Source: a virus
Reading direction: 5' to 3' (one strand)
DNA: 64,000 nt
IMG/VR virus record: IMGVR_UViG_3300043436_001797
Coordinates: 17,818-81,817 of that record
This document shows positions 1-9,264 of this stretch, in pieces (the stretch's first letter is position 1; every line of letters begins with the position of its first letter). A program made the translations under genes and the position numbers. The notes beneath the pieces were generated by a model, which was given only the letters and a program-made list of their open reading frames with translations, was not told the origin of the DNA and made no database searches.

Positions 1-2
1 AC

Positions 3-2183
3 AGCAATGGAGAATGGAGCTACACAGATTTTGAAAGTAGAAAAGATTTCTATGAATTCTGCTTCTCAATCTTTAAAGAACCTGGGCAATATGAATTTGA
101 TGAAGTATCTCAACTGTTTAACGAACAAGCACGTCTGTTTAATAAAAACGGAATTTATTGCACAGCACCATCTGGAACTAAAGACTTTATAAAATACTGG
201 GATACTGAAAAAGAAAAGTGTAGAAAGGGTGTGATATATAAATCAGGTACCAAATCTTGGTATATCACCCGTGACTACTACATGTGGTTGAACTTTCTTC
301 CTATCTTCAATAAAGAAACACAGAAGTACGGATTTGCTGATGTACGTGATGCACAGTATCACATGGCTCTTTATGAGATACTTGCAGAACTAGATTATAA
401 GCACTGTGCTATTCTAAAGAAACGTCAGATTGCTAGCTCTTATTTCCATTGTGGCAAACTCATAAATCAAATATGGTTTGAGGAAGGGGTTACCCTAAAG
501 ATGGGAGCTAGTCTCAAGGATTATATCAATGAGAAAGGTAGCTGGAAGTTTTTAAATGAATATGAATCATTCTTAAATAAACATACAGCTTGGTATAGAC
601 CTATGAACCCCAACAAAACAATGTTCTGGCAACAGAAGATTGAGATATCAAACTTTGTTGGTGGACAGAAGAGAAAGACTGAGATAGGTCTAAAGGGTGT
701 AATCCAAGCAATGTCTTTTGAGAAAAGCCCTACTACGGGTGTCGGTGGTCCTACTAAATACTTCTTTCACGAAGAAGCTGGTATTGCACCAAAGATGAAT
801 CAGACCTACGAATACTTACGACCTGCACTTAGATCTGGTATGATTACCACAGGTACATTTATAGCAGCAGGTTCTGTCGGTGACTTGAGTCAGTGTGACC
901 CGCTTAAAAAGCTGATCCTACACCCGGAAGCGAATGATATATATGCTGTCTTTTCTGATCTTATAGATAATAAAGGAACAATAGGAACAACAGGTTTATT
1001 TATACCTGAACAGTGGTCTATGCCACCATATGTAGATAAGTATGGTAATTCACAGGTTCCTGAAGCACTTAAAGCGCTTGACGATTTATTTGCTAAATGG
1101 AAGAAAGAACTGGATCCTCAGGAATACCAACTCCGTATATCTCAGCACCCTAGAAATGTAAAAGAGGCATTTGACTTTAGAACCTTGTCTCTATTTCCTG
1201 CACATTTGGTCACAGGTCAAATGCATAGAATAGATGATAAAGAATATCCCTATGAGTTTCTAGATATTTACAGAAACATACAAGGTGGTGTTGAGGTGCA
1301 GACTACTAATAAGATGCCTATCATGGAGTTCCCGGTTACTAAAAATACCGAGGATAAAACAGGTACACTAGTAGTATGGGAAAGACCTGTAAAGGATCCC
1401 GAGTTTGGTATGTACTACGCTTCTATTGACCCCGTGTCAGAAGGTAAGACAACTACCTCAGAATCACTGTGTTCCATTTATATTTATAAAACTCCTGTAG
1501 AAGTAACTAAAAATAATGGTTCCGAGATACAGACATATATCGAAAGAGACAAGATTGTAGCTGCTTGGTGTGGTCGTTTTGACGATATTAAAAAGACTCA
1601 TGAGAGACTTGAATTAATTATAGAGTGGTATAACGCGTGGACAATAGTGGAAAATAACATCCCGCAGTTTATTACTTATATGATTGATAGGAAAAAGCAG
1701 CGTTATCTGGTACCCAGAAGTCAGATATTATTCTTAAAAGATATTGGTGCAAACGCTAACGTTTATCAAGAATATGGGTGGAGAAATACAGGCACTCTAT
1801 TTAAGAGTCACATGATTAGCTACGCTATTGATTTTTTAACTGAGGAACTAGATCAAGAAGTTACATCAGAAGGTAAAGTTGTAAAGACTACTTACGGTAT
1901 AGAAAGGATACCAGACCCTATGCTTTTAAAAGAAATGATGGAGTATAGGGATGGAGTAAACGTCGATAGATTAGTATCATTTGCTGCATTAATAGCTTTT
2001 GCTAAAGTCCAACAAGCAAACAGAGGATATAAAAAGAGATACGAGGAGACGGAGAATGTAAAAAAGTTGGATAATAATGATAAATTCAGTAAATTAATTA
2101 GGAGCCCGTTTCGTCATATTGGCGGATCTGGTAATACTTTTGGCATGAGGGTTCCTAAACAACCGTTCAGAAATTTAAGATAA
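3..2183 (+). CDS. terL: Terminase large subunit, 5' end cut by the window edge
   Basis: The large terminase is the ATP-driven DNA packaging motor and headful nuclease that docks on the portal. The frame is open from the left window edge, so the true start lies upstream; the GTG at 231 is only an internal codon. The ATPase signature is the degenerate crAss-like form KKRQIASSY (about 416-445), without a classical GxGKT. The Walker B strand ends FFHEEAG (about 762-782), the acidic pair being Glu-Glu. A nuclease-type aspartate lies in SIDPVSEG (about 1422-1445), and a conserved C-terminal helix DRLVSFAALIAFAKVQ (about 1968-2015) is typical of these terminases. The portal gene starts one base after the stop, the usual order for this lineage. 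The assignment rests on motifs and synteny and I consider it secure. The number of missing N-terminal residues cannot be told from this window. Confidence 0.93.
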   Translation, partial: SNGEWSYTDFESRKDFYEFCFSIFKEPGQYEFDEVSQLFNEQARLFNKNGIYCTAPSGTKDFIKYWDTEKEKCRKGVIYKSGTKSWYITRDYYMWLNFLPIFNKETQKYGFADVRDAQYHMALYEILAELDYKHCAILKKRQIASSYFHCGKLINQIWFEEGVTLKMGASLKDYINEKGSWKFLNEYESFLNKHTAWYRPMNPNKTMFWQQKIEISNFVGGQKRKTEIGLKGVIQAMSFEKSPTTGVGGPTKYFFHEEAGIAPKMNQTYEYLRPALRSGMITTGTFIAAGSVGDLSQCDPLKKLILHPEANDIYAVFSDLIDNKGTIGTTGLFIPEQWSMPPYVDKYGNSQVPEALKALDDLFAKWKKELDPQEYQLRISQHPRNVKEAFDFRTLSLFPAHLVTGQMHRIDDKEYPYEFLDIYRNIQGGVEVQTTNKMPIMEFPVTKNTEDKTGTLVVWERPVKDPEFGMYYASIDPVSEGKTTTSESLCSIYIYKTPVEVTKNNGSEIQTYIERDKIVAAWCGRFDDIKKTHERLELIIEWYNAWTIVENNIPQFITYMIDRKKQRYLVPRSQILFLKDIGANANVYQEYGWRNTGTLFKSHMISYAIDFLTEELDQEVTSEGKVVKTTYGIERIPDPMLLKEMMEYRDGVNVDRLVSFAALIAFAKVQQANRGYKKRYEETENVKKLDNNDKFSKLIRSPFRHIGGSGNTFGMRVPKQPFRNLR

Positions 2184-2184
2184 T

Positions 2185-4947
2185 ATGCAAGTATATAACG
2201 CCCTACAAGTTAAAGCAGGTGCTAAGACAGAGTACAACAAAATGGGTACTCTCAATCAGCCTATACAATTTTTACCTAGATCTAAAAAAGATGAAGATTG
2301 GGCAGCATGGTGTCTAGATTGGTTGGAGTGGCAAGGATTAAAGATGGTGCGCAGAAATGCACGTCGTCTTATGAAGAACTACAAACTTGCAAAAGGACTT
2401 ATTGATAGAACTGACTATGTAATTGAAGAGGATAACGAGTACGCAGATTTAATTGATACTCTAACTAAAGAGGATGCATCTGCACTAGAATTAAAATTCT
2501 ATCCTATTATCCCCAATGTAATTAATACCCTTACTGCTGAATTTTCTAAAAGAGTTACTAGAGTAACTTATGGTGCTGTAGATGAATACTCCTACAATGA
2601 AATGTTGGAGCAAAAGAAAGCAGAAGTAGAACAGTTATTGGTTAGCGATGCTAAGCGTAAAATAACTGAAAGAATGCTGATGATGGGTGCAGATCCAGAG
2701 AGTCCTGAGTTTAAAGAACAAACATCTCCAGAAGCATTAAGAAGTTTACCTGAAATTGAAGCATTCTATCAGAAGGATTACCGCTCAATGATTGAACAGT
2801 GGGCGGAACATCAGCACCGTGTAGATAATGAGCGTTTTCATATAGATGAATTAGAAGAGCGTGGTTTCCGTGATCTTCTCATTGCAGACAGAGAATTCTG
2901 GCACTTTAAGATGATGGAGGATGACTATGATGTAGAGTTGTGGAATCCAGTACTTACATTCTATCAAAAAGCTCCTGAGACTAGATATATTTCTGACGGT
3001 AACTGGGTTGGTAAGTATGATATGATGACTGTTGCTGATGTCATTGACAAGTATGGTTGGTTGATGACAGATAAGCAAATGGAAGCAATAGAACTTATCT
3101 ACCCGGTAAGATCTGCCGGTTATCCTATTCAGGGTTATCAGAATGATGGTGCTTATTACGATGGTACAAAGTCACATGAGTGGAATACTAACATGCCATC
3201 ACTTGGTTACAGACAGTTTACTTCTATGTGGGATAGTGCTGTCTATGGCGGTGATATTGTAAACTGGATCATGATGGAGAACGAAGACTACCTAGACATG
3301 GGTATGTCTAACCTTCTTCGTGTTACTACAGTATATTGGAAGTCGCAAAGACGTGTAGGACATCTTACTAAGATTACATTATCCGGTGATGTCATTACAG
3401 AGATTGTTGATGAAGATTATAAAGTTACAGATAAACCTGAGTACAACACTTCACTTATAAAGAATAAAACCAAACACACTCTTGTATTTGGTGAGCATAT
3501 AGACTGGATCTGGATTAACCAGGTTTGGGGTGGTGTAAAGATTGGTCCGAACAGACCTACATTCTGGGGTACAAATAACCCTGGTGGTATTACCCCTATT
3601 TATTTAGGTATAAATCAGAATCACATTGGACCACTTAAGTTCCAATTTAAAGGTGATAATTCACTCTATGGATGTAAACTTCCTGTAGAAGGTTCAGTAT
3701 TCTCTGATAGAAATACTTACTCAAGGTCTCTTGTTGACCTTATGAAACCTTTCCAGATTGCTTACAACATTGTAAATAATCAGATTGCTGATATCCTAGT
3801 AGATGAATTAGGTACAGTGATTATGCTTGACCAGAACTCTTTACCAAGACACTCACTGGGAGAAGATTGGGGAAAGGGTAACTTTGCTAAAGCATATGTA
3901 GCAATGAAGAACTTCCAGATGTTACCTCTGGATACGTCTATTACTAATACTGAGAATGCTCTAAACTTTAACCATTTCCAGAAACTGGATATGTCACAGA
4001 CTGAGCGTCTGATGTCTAGGATTCAATTAGCTCAGTACTTTAAACAGCAAGCATTTGAGGTAATTGGTATTACCCCGCAGCGCTTAGGTCAAGAGATATC
4101 AAGACAAACTGCTACCGGTATAGAGCAATCTATCAACGCTAGTTATGCACAGACTGAATCTTACTTTATTCAGCACTGTGACTACTTGATGCCTAGAGTA
4201 CACCAGATGCGTACAGACTTGTCTCAGTACTACCATTCTACAAAACCTTCAGCAAGACTGAATTATATAACTTCTCTTGATGAGAGAAAAAACTTTGAGA
4301 TAAATGGTACTGATTTCTTGCTCCGCGATATTAATGTGTTTGCTACTACTAAAGCCAACCAGAGAGCTATTCTTGAACAGCTTAAGCAGCTTGCTCTTAA
4401 CAATAATACTGCTGGTGCTAGTATCTATGATCTGGGTAATATTCTTAAGTCTGATTCTATTTCTGAAGTTACGCACATTCTCAAACAAACGGAGAAGAAA
4501 GCAGACCAAGTAAGACAACAGGATATGCAGCAACAGCAACAGATGCAGGAACAAATGATTCAAGCTAAGCAGCAAGAAGAGCAGCTTAAGAGACAGTTTG
4601 AAGCATCTGAGAAAGATAAAGACAGACAAGCTGAAATTATAGTAGCTCAAATAAGATCTGCAGGATACGGAGCTATGATGGATATTAATGAGAATAAGCA
4701 GTCTGACTACATGGATGCAATGGATCAAATTCAGAAGTCTGAAAACTACCAGAACACTATGGATCTTAATCGTGAGAAGGAAGCTAACAAGATGATGCAG
4801 TCTAGAGAGAAGTTGAATATTGAAAGAGAGAAAATAAATGCTCAGAGAGAAATAGCAAATACTCAGTTACGGATAGCTCAAGAGAATAAAAACAGGTTTG
4901 ATGCACCCAACAAAACTGAACAAAAGGACAAAAAGAAGAAGAACTAG
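2185..4947 (+). CDS. Portal protein
   Basis: This 920-aa protein is the probable dodecameric portal, the ring at the capsid vertex through which DNA enters and leaves. It sits directly between terminase and scaffold/capsid genes, the usual place for a portal. Residues from about 40 to 770 are a mixed-composition body rich in Trp and Tyr, including the stretch PFQIAYNIVNNQIADIL, and a TGIEQSINASYAQTESYF helix follows. The last ~150 residues (about 4500-4940) are a Gln/Glu/Lys-rich coiled coil (repeated QQQ, REKEANKMMQ) ending in a lysine tail. A long charged helical tail is common in crAss-like portals and would fit the barrel inside the head. The length is within the range for crAss-like portals, which are much longer than those of T7 or P22. 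Evidence is family likeness plus position. Confidence 0.88.
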   Translation: MQVYNALQVKAGAKTEYNKMGTLNQPIQFLPRSKKDEDWAAWCLDWLEWQGLKMVRRNARRLMKNYKLAKGLIDRTDYVIEEDNEYADLIDTLTKEDASALELKFYPIIPNVINTLTAEFSKRVTRVTYGAVDEYSYNEMLEQKKAEVEQLLVSDAKRKITERMLMMGADPESPEFKEQTSPEALRSLPEIEAFYQKDYRSMIEQWAEHQHRVDNERFHIDELEERGFRDLLIADREFWHFKMMEDDYDVELWNPVLTFYQKAPETRYISDGNWVGKYDMMTVADVIDKYGWLMTDKQMEAIELIYPVRSAGYPIQGYQNDGAYYDGTKSHEWNTNMPSLGYRQFTSMWDSAVYGGDIVNWIMMENEDYLDMGMSNLLRVTTVYWKSQRRVGHLTKITLSGDVITEIVDEDYKVTDKPEYNTSLIKNKTKHTLVFGEHIDWIWINQVWGGVKIGPNRPTFWGTNNPGGITPIYLGINQNHIGPLKFQFKGDNSLYGCKLPVEGSVFSDRNTYSRSLVDLMKPFQIAYNIVNNQIADILVDELGTVIMLDQNSLPRHSLGEDWGKGNFAKAYVAMKNFQMLPLDTSITNTENALNFNHFQKLDMSQTERLMSRIQLAQYFKQQAFEVIGITPQRLGQEISRQTATGIEQSINASYAQTESYFIQHCDYLMPRVHQMRTDLSQYYHSTKPSARLNYITSLDERKNFEINGTDFLLRDINVFATTKANQRAILEQLKQLALNNNTAGASIYDLGNILKSDSISEVTHILKQTEKKADQVRQQDMQQQQQMQEQMIQAKQQEEQLKRQFEASEKDKDRQAEIIVAQIRSAGYGAMMDINENKQSDYMDAMDQIQKSENYQNTMDLNREKEANKMMQSREKLNIEREKINAQREIANTQLRIAQENKNRFDAPNKTEQKDKKKKN

Positions 4948-4974
4948 CTATATTCTCCGTTTTATTTACATAAA

Positions 4975-5052
4975 GCAAAAAATTTTTAAAGTTTAGGTGT
5001 ATATATTTGTCTATATTATTAGTGTGCATTTTAATTAAACCAACAAAAAAAC
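4975..5052 (+). promoter_or_regulatory. Intergenic promoter-like region and A-rich leader before the scaffold gene
   Basis: The 105-bp gap after the portal gene contains TATATTTG at 5002-5009, a match to the Bacteroidota -7 box TAnnTTTG. No clear -33 TTG is seen 19-21 bases upstream, where the sequence is an A/T run. The leader ends AAACCAACAAAAAAAC before ATGAGT. Nearly the same leader (AAACCAACAAAA, then ATGAGT) precedes the gene at 8245. There is no Shine-Dalgarno sequence, as is usual in Bacteroidota. No hairpin terminator is visible in the gap. Confidence 0.5.
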
Positions 5053-6276
5053 ATGAGTAAAACAGAAGATAATACCGTTGTTGAGCAGGTCGATATCGAC
5101 TTGGACAACATACTTGGTATGCCCGGAGCTGAAAGCATAATGCTTCCTGAAGAAAAGAAACCTAATGTATTTTCTGCAGGTAAACCCGATCTTTCTTTTA
5201 TGGAAAAATCAGAAGACAAAGATGATTCTGGTGAAAGTAAAGAAGAGGGTGCTGAAAAGTTTACAGATGTACTCAAAGATTTAGATCCTGAAGATGCTTC
5301 TTTAGGAAAGCAATTTGACGAAGAGGATACCAAAAAAGCTCCTGGACGTGCAAAAATTGCTAAAGATGGTACAGTAGAGTTAGTAAAGAAGTTAATTGAC
5401 GCGGGTCAATTAATTCCTTTTGATGACGAAAAGTCTATCGAAGACTACTCTATAAATGATTTTGAAGAACTGCTTCAAGCAAATTTTGAAGAAAGAGAAA
5501 ACAAAATTCGTCAAAGTACGCCAGCAGAGTTTTTTGAATCTCTTCCTGAAGAGCTCCAGGTAGCTGCTAAATATGTAGCTGACGGAGGTCAAGATCTAAA
5601 AGGATTGTTCAGAGTTCTTTCTCATGTAGAAGAAACATTTGAGCTGAATCCTGCGGAACCTAATCACCAAGAAAGAATTGTAAGAGAGTATCTTACAGCT
5701 ACAAACTTTGGTACCGCTGAAGAAATCGAAGAAGAAATCGACAGTTGGAAAGATAGAGATGAACTAGAAGCTAAAGCTAATAAGTTCAAACCAAAGTTGG
5801 ATGCTATGCAAGCTAAAGTGGTTCAACAAAAGCTTGCACAACAAGAGCAAATGAAAAGACAACAAGCTGCACAAGCACAAGCTTATATGCAGAATGTATA
5901 TAATACAATTGCTCCTGGTGAACTTAATGGTTTGAAACTAGATCGCAAAACACAAGAAATGTTATATGGCGGTTTGGTTCAACCATCTTATCCTAGTATT
6001 AGTGGCAGACCTACTAATTTGCTGGGACACCTTCTAGAGAAATATCAATATGTAGAACCAAATCATGCTCTTATTGCAGAAGCTCTTTGGTTACTAGCTG
6101 ATCCTCAGTCTTATAAAACTAAGATTATGGATCAAGCTCAGAAAGTGCAGGTTGAAAAAACAGCACGTATGCTAAAGACAGAAGAAGCAAGAAGAAGTAC
6201 AGGTTCACCTATTGTAGAGAAAGAAGAAGTGAAGCAAAGAACGATTAAACGTAATAATAACTTTTTTAAACGCTAA
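5053..6276 (+). CDS. Probable head scaffolding protein
   Basis: A 407-aa acidic protein lying between portal and major capsid genes, the standard place for a scaffold that guides prohead assembly and then leaves or is degraded. The N-terminus (DLDNILGMPGAESIML, then PNVFSAGKPDLSFMEK) is a conserved-looking motif I associate with crAss-like and related marine phage scaffolds. The middle is rich in Asp, Glu and Ser. Residues about 220-280 form a Glu/Lys/Gln/Ala coiled coil (EEIEEEIDSWKDRDELEAKA, later QQKLAQQEQMKRQQAAQAQA), and the last 30 residues are basic (KRNNNFFKR). An acidic body, coiled coil and basic C-terminal hook is the general architecture of tailed-phage scaffolds, whose C-terminus binds the capsid protein. 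No protease motif is visible. The function is inferred from position and composition. Confidence 0.72.
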   Translation: MSKTEDNTVVEQVDIDLDNILGMPGAESIMLPEEKKPNVFSAGKPDLSFMEKSEDKDDSGESKEEGAEKFTDVLKDLDPEDASLGKQFDEEDTKKAPGRAKIAKDGTVELVKKLIDAGQLIPFDDEKSIEDYSINDFEELLQANFEERENKIRQSTPAEFFESLPEELQVAAKYVADGGQDLKGLFRVLSHVEETFELNPAEPNHQERIVREYLTATNFGTAEEIEEEIDSWKDRDELEAKANKFKPKLDAMQAKVVQQKLAQQEQMKRQQAAQAQAYMQNVYNTIAPGELNGLKLDRKTQEMLYGGLVQPSYPSISGRPTNLLGHLLEKYQYVEPNHALIAEALWLLADPQSYKTKIMDQAQKVQVEKTARMLKTEEARRSTGSPIVEKEEVKQRTIKRNNNFFKR

Positions 6277-6305
6277 TTAATTAACCTTTTATAATTTAAG
6301 TTAAA

Positions 6306-7934
6306 ATGGCAACTCCAGTTTTAAATAATGGTATATTTCTACGAGATACCAACTACGCAGCTAGTTCACACGTAGATTCATACCACTTAGTTAACATGTT
6401 AAAGAATGCAGAACCAATGGACATGGGTCCAGTGGATCTGTGGGCAATGGCACAAAAAGTCGAAATGCCTCTTTACCAAATGTCTAGCTTTGGTGGTAAG
6501 AATGTGATCATGGTTGACAACGCAAGAGGTGAGTACAAGTGGCAGACTCCAGTTGTACAAGATCTTCCTTACGTTATTGAAGATATTGAACCAAGCAATA
6601 CTGTTAAAGGTATTGATGGCAGTACCTTTAAAATTAAACTTTCACGTCGTGAGTTCGGTCATGGTGATATTATCACTTATGACAAGTACAACGGTGTGGA
6701 AATGTACATTGTTCCTGATCAGGATATTCTTCCAATGGGTGATGGTTTTATTTACACAGTACAACTTGTAAATAACGACAACACTAAGTTCTTGGAAAAC
6801 AAGTATCTTGCATCTGGTACTAAAGTATTCCGCAAAGGTTCTGCTCGTGGTGAGTACGGAGAGCGTTTCTCTGATATTCAAATCCAGTCAGGTTTCCGCG
6901 AATTCTACAACTTTGTAGGTGGTGCTGAAGCTCACGTACACTACTCTATTTCATCTCGCGCTGATCTTATGATCAAAGGTGGTATGAATGCAGATGGTAC
7001 TGTACCTGTAACTGAAATCTGGAGAAACTTCGACCAGAACATGGATCCTTCTATCACTAACCTTGAGAACATGGTTAGCCGTATGGGTAAGGAGTATGTT
7101 AAAAAGGCGATGTCAAACGGTAACCTTTCTCGTACTTTCTTGACTACAATGGAAGCTGCTCACTTGACTAAAGTAGCAAGCGACATTGAAACCTACTTGA
7201 TGTGGGGACAAGGTGGTAGAGTTCGTCAAGACGGTCCAGATGATGTAAGATTGTCTGTGGGTCTTTGGAGACAGCTTGACAACTCATTCAAGCGTGTATA
7301 CAACAAGTCAGGTTTCAACCTTGATTTGTTCCGCTCTGAAATCTACAACTTCTATGCTGGTAAGGTTGAATTTAAGGGTCCAGATCCTAAGCGTCAACTG
7401 ATCGTACAAACCGGTATGGGTGGTATGAGAATGGTTAACGAAGCTATCAAGAAAGAGGCAGTTAACTCAGGTTTGGTTATCCAAGCTGCTGATAACGCTG
7501 GTATCGGTGCTATCACTGGTAAGGGTATGGATCTCGGATTTGGTTTTGCATACACTTCTTACGTTATCCCATTCTTGGCAAACGTGAAGTTTGTATTGAA
7601 CCCTGCTTTCGATAACATCCACACTAATGACATTGAAAACCCAATCATTGACGGTTTCCCATTGTCTTCTTACAACTTCATCATCTTCGATATCACTGAC
7701 AACACTAACGACAATATCTTCTTGTTGAAGTTGTCTTGGGATAACCAATTGAAGTGGTGGTACCAAAACGGTACAATGGACTACATGGGTCGTACCCAAG
7801 GATTCCAGTCTTCTGGACAGTTCAATGGATACCGTGTATATATGACACAAACAATGCCTGCAATTTGGGTAAAAGACCCAACCAAGGTGTTGAAGATCGT
7901 TATGAGAAACCCTGTAACCGGCGGATCATTCTAA
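6306..7934 (+). CDS. Major capsid protein (HK97 fold, crAss-like)
   Basis: This 542-aa protein is the probable capsid shell subunit. It follows the scaffold gene and is closed by a very strong terminator. The sequence is of the crAss-like capsid type, with an N-terminal arm (VDSYHLVNMLKNAEPMD), a long central region with alternating strands, and a C-terminal part containing WWYQNGTMDYMGRTQGFQSS. Codon choice is noticeably biased (GGT, CGT, AAC, ATC favoured) compared with neighbouring long genes, as expected for the most abundant virion protein. No N-terminal delta domain or protease site is obvious. The leader TTAACCTTTTATAATTTAAG... before the ATG resembles the leaders of the other apparently highly expressed genes at 8007 and 12602. 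The identification rests on family likeness and synteny; the fold itself is inferred. Confidence 0.9.
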   Translation: MATPVLNNGIFLRDTNYAASSHVDSYHLVNMLKNAEPMDMGPVDLWAMAQKVEMPLYQMSSFGGKNVIMVDNARGEYKWQTPVVQDLPYVIEDIEPSNTVKGIDGSTFKIKLSRREFGHGDIITYDKYNGVEMYIVPDQDILPMGDGFIYTVQLVNNDNTKFLENKYLASGTKVFRKGSARGEYGERFSDIQIQSGFREFYNFVGGAEAHVHYSISSRADLMIKGGMNADGTVPVTEIWRNFDQNMDPSITNLENMVSRMGKEYVKKAMSNGNLSRTFLTTMEAAHLTKVASDIETYLMWGQGGRVRQDGPDDVRLSVGLWRQLDNSFKRVYNKSGFNLDLFRSEIYNFYAGKVEFKGPDPKRQLIVQTGMGGMRMVNEAIKKEAVNSGLVIQAADNAGIGAITGKGMDLGFGFAYTSYVIPFLANVKFVLNPAFDNIHTNDIENPIIDGFPLSSYNFIIFDITDNTNDNIFLLKLSWDNQLKWWYQNGTMDYMGRTQGFQSSGQFNGYRVYMTQTMPAIWVKDPTKVLKIVMRNPVTGGSF

Positions 7935-7944
7935 TGATTTTAAC

Positions 7945-7979
7945 TATAAAAGGGGGAGGGAAACCTCCCCTCTTTTATA
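7945..7979 (+). terminator. Strong intrinsic terminator after the major capsid gene
   Basis: The left arm TATAAAAGGGGGAGG (7945-7959) pairs with CCTCCCC-T-CTTTTATA (7964-7979) to give about 15 base pairs with one bulged T and a GAAA tetraloop (7960-7963). The U-rich part lies inside the 3' arm. It should stop, or strongly reduce, transcription past the capsid gene. Confidence 0.88.
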
Positions 7980-8006
7980 TTTGTAAACCTTTTAATTTTT
8001 AAAACA
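7976..8006 (+). promoter_or_regulatory. TAnnTTTG box and conserved late leader before the gene at 8007
   Basis: TATATTTG at 7976-7983 matches the Bacteroidota -7 consensus and overlaps the 3' arm of the preceding terminator. It is followed by GTAAACCTTTTAATTTTT, then AAAACA and the ATG. Nearly the same leader occurs before the gene at 12602. No -33 TTG is present because the hairpin occupies that position, so the promoter may depend on phage factors, or the element may act mainly as a leader. Confidence 0.5.
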
Positions 8007-8222
8007 ATGAACGAGTATAAAAATCCAATTAAAAAAATGTGGCAGCAAGCTAACCAACCCATTGTGGATGGTAACAATGTACAGCTTGCACACACAGTAG
8101 GTACAGCAGCACCTACTACAACTCCTGCTAAAGTAGGTTTGTTGTTTATTGACACTACTAACGCTGCAGTATATATTTCTACAGGAACTACTGATTCTGG
8201 TGACTGGACAGCTTTAACATAA
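8007..8222 (+). CDS. Small virion protein, possible head-fibre or decoration subunit
   Basis: A 71-aa protein directly after the capsid gene, with its own leader. After a short basic N-terminus (NPIKKMWQQANQPIVDGNN), residues about 32-71 read APTTTPAKVGLLFIDTTN, then AAVYISTGTTDSGDWTAL. I recognise this as the small beta unit (G-x-x-F-x-D-T-x-N-x-x-V-Y-x-[AS]-T-G) found in phage fibre and decoration proteins. The placement between capsid gene and head genes suggests it is attached to the capsid surface, but a role in fibre attachment is equally possible. Its leader closely resembles that of the 450-aa protein at 12602, which suggests high expression. No catalytic motif is seen. Confidence 0.55.
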   Translation: MNEYKNPIKKMWQQANQPIVDGNNVQLAHTVGTAAPTTTPAKVGLLFIDTTNAAVYISTGTTDSGDWTALT

Positions 8223-8244
8223 TAACTTTTATAAACCAACAAAA

Positions 8245-9264
8245 ATGAGTGATACTTTTACAATTGTGCAAACTCCAGGTATTAAATCTGGACCTATTGC
8301 AATCCGTCCATTCTTTAATCAAAATGTCTCTAACATGGGACTTGAAAAGTATGGATTATCTTTATTTGAGGGAGTTTTTCATGAAGAACAACTTGCATGT
8401 ATTGAGCAGAACGGTGTGAAGCGATACATTACAGGTCTGAATGAATTTGCTCCTGAAGTTAAAATGATTAGAGACGAAGATCAGAAGAAAGCTAAAATTA
8501 ATGAGATTCGTGCTGCTGTATCTGAACTAGAAAAAGAGATGGCAGCAAATCCGATTGAAGTGTCTGATCCACATTTCTGGAGCAAAGTAAAATTATTACG
8601 CCCTGAGAATGATGATTTCTGGACCAAGATTACATTGAGGTGTGGAAACACCCCAATGTTTCTTGATCCGGTAAAAGATCCTTTTGATAGAATTAGACTT
8701 TATGCTATTGAAGCAGGTGGGTTTAGCATCGTCGCAAAGAGCTATGAGGAGGCTAAAAACAAACCTACTCCAGTTAAATTTTATTTAGATAAATACGAAG
8801 AAACCGCTGGAACTAAAACTGAAGTTAAAAAACTTCGTAACAAAGCTCTTGCTGAGCTTCAGAAGTTGTTTGATAAGAATCCAGTTAAGATGATGTACGT
8901 AGCAAAGATTGTAGACATTAATAGTGTTCAGTATAAGAAGTCTACACCAAATGATGTTATCTACGATAATATGGATATTTATATCAATGGTGAAGGTTCT
9001 GAGACGAGTCCTACAAGAGCGGCTCAAACTTTCTTAGATACCGTAAACCTTGATATGGAAACACTAAAACTAAAGTCAGTTATTAGAGATGCTAACTACT
9101 TAAGGTATATTGTTACCAAACCGGATGGATTTATTTACCATGCTTCGTCATCAACAATGCTTGGTAGAAATCCATCAGATGTTTTAGAATATCTGAAGAA
9201 TCCTTTGAATGAAGAGATCCTGAAAGATCTATTAAAGTCAACCGAAAAATACTGGAATCAATAA
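8245..9264 (+). CDS. Conserved head-module protein of unknown function
   Basis: A 339-aa soluble protein in the head cluster. I do not recognise an enzymatic domain. It has a mixed alpha/beta composition, a charged helix at about residues 75-100 (DEDQKKAKINEIRAAVSELE), a Trp-containing middle (DPHFWSKVKLLRPENDDFW) and a C-terminal helix. The leader TATAAACCAACAAAA before ATGAGT repeats the leader of the scaffold gene, so the two may be expressed alike. Its stop overlaps the next start (TAATG), indicating translational coupling into the small basic gene run. Position suggests a minor head or assembly protein; this is inference only. Confidence 0.5.
   Translation: MSDTFTIVQTPGIKSGPIAIRPFFNQNVSNMGLEKYGLSLFEGVFHEEQLACIEQNGVKRYITGLNEFAPEVKMIRDEDQKKAKINEIRAAVSELEKEMAANPIEVSDPHFWSKVKLLRPENDDFWTKITLRCGNTPMFLDPVKDPFDRIRLYAIEAGGFSIVAKSYEEAKNKPTPVKFYLDKYEETAGTKTEVKKLRNKALAELQKLFDKNPVKMMYVAKIVDINSVQYKKSTPNDVIYDNMDIYINGEGSETSPTRAAQTFLDTVNLDMETLKLKSVIRDANYLRYIVTKPDGFIYHASSSTMLGRNPSDVLEYLKNPLNEEILKDLLKSTEKYWNQ

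Noticed and set aside
231-2183. A terminase gene starting at GTG 231
   Set aside because: The frame is open to the left edge and the preceding residues (EKEKCRKG before VIYKSGTKSWYITRDYY) read as protein continuing into the terminase. GTG 231 is an internal Val codon.
2851-5333. Minus-strand frames of 75-159 codons, and similar frames elsewhere on the minus strand
   Set aside because: All lie opposite well-supported + strand genes, have no separate leader or family likeness, and follow the codon pattern of the real gene in reverse.
7754-8002. A + strand frame of 82 codons crossing the capsid stop
   Set aside because: It runs through the end of the capsid gene and the terminator hairpin; the sequence has no family likeness and is a shadow.
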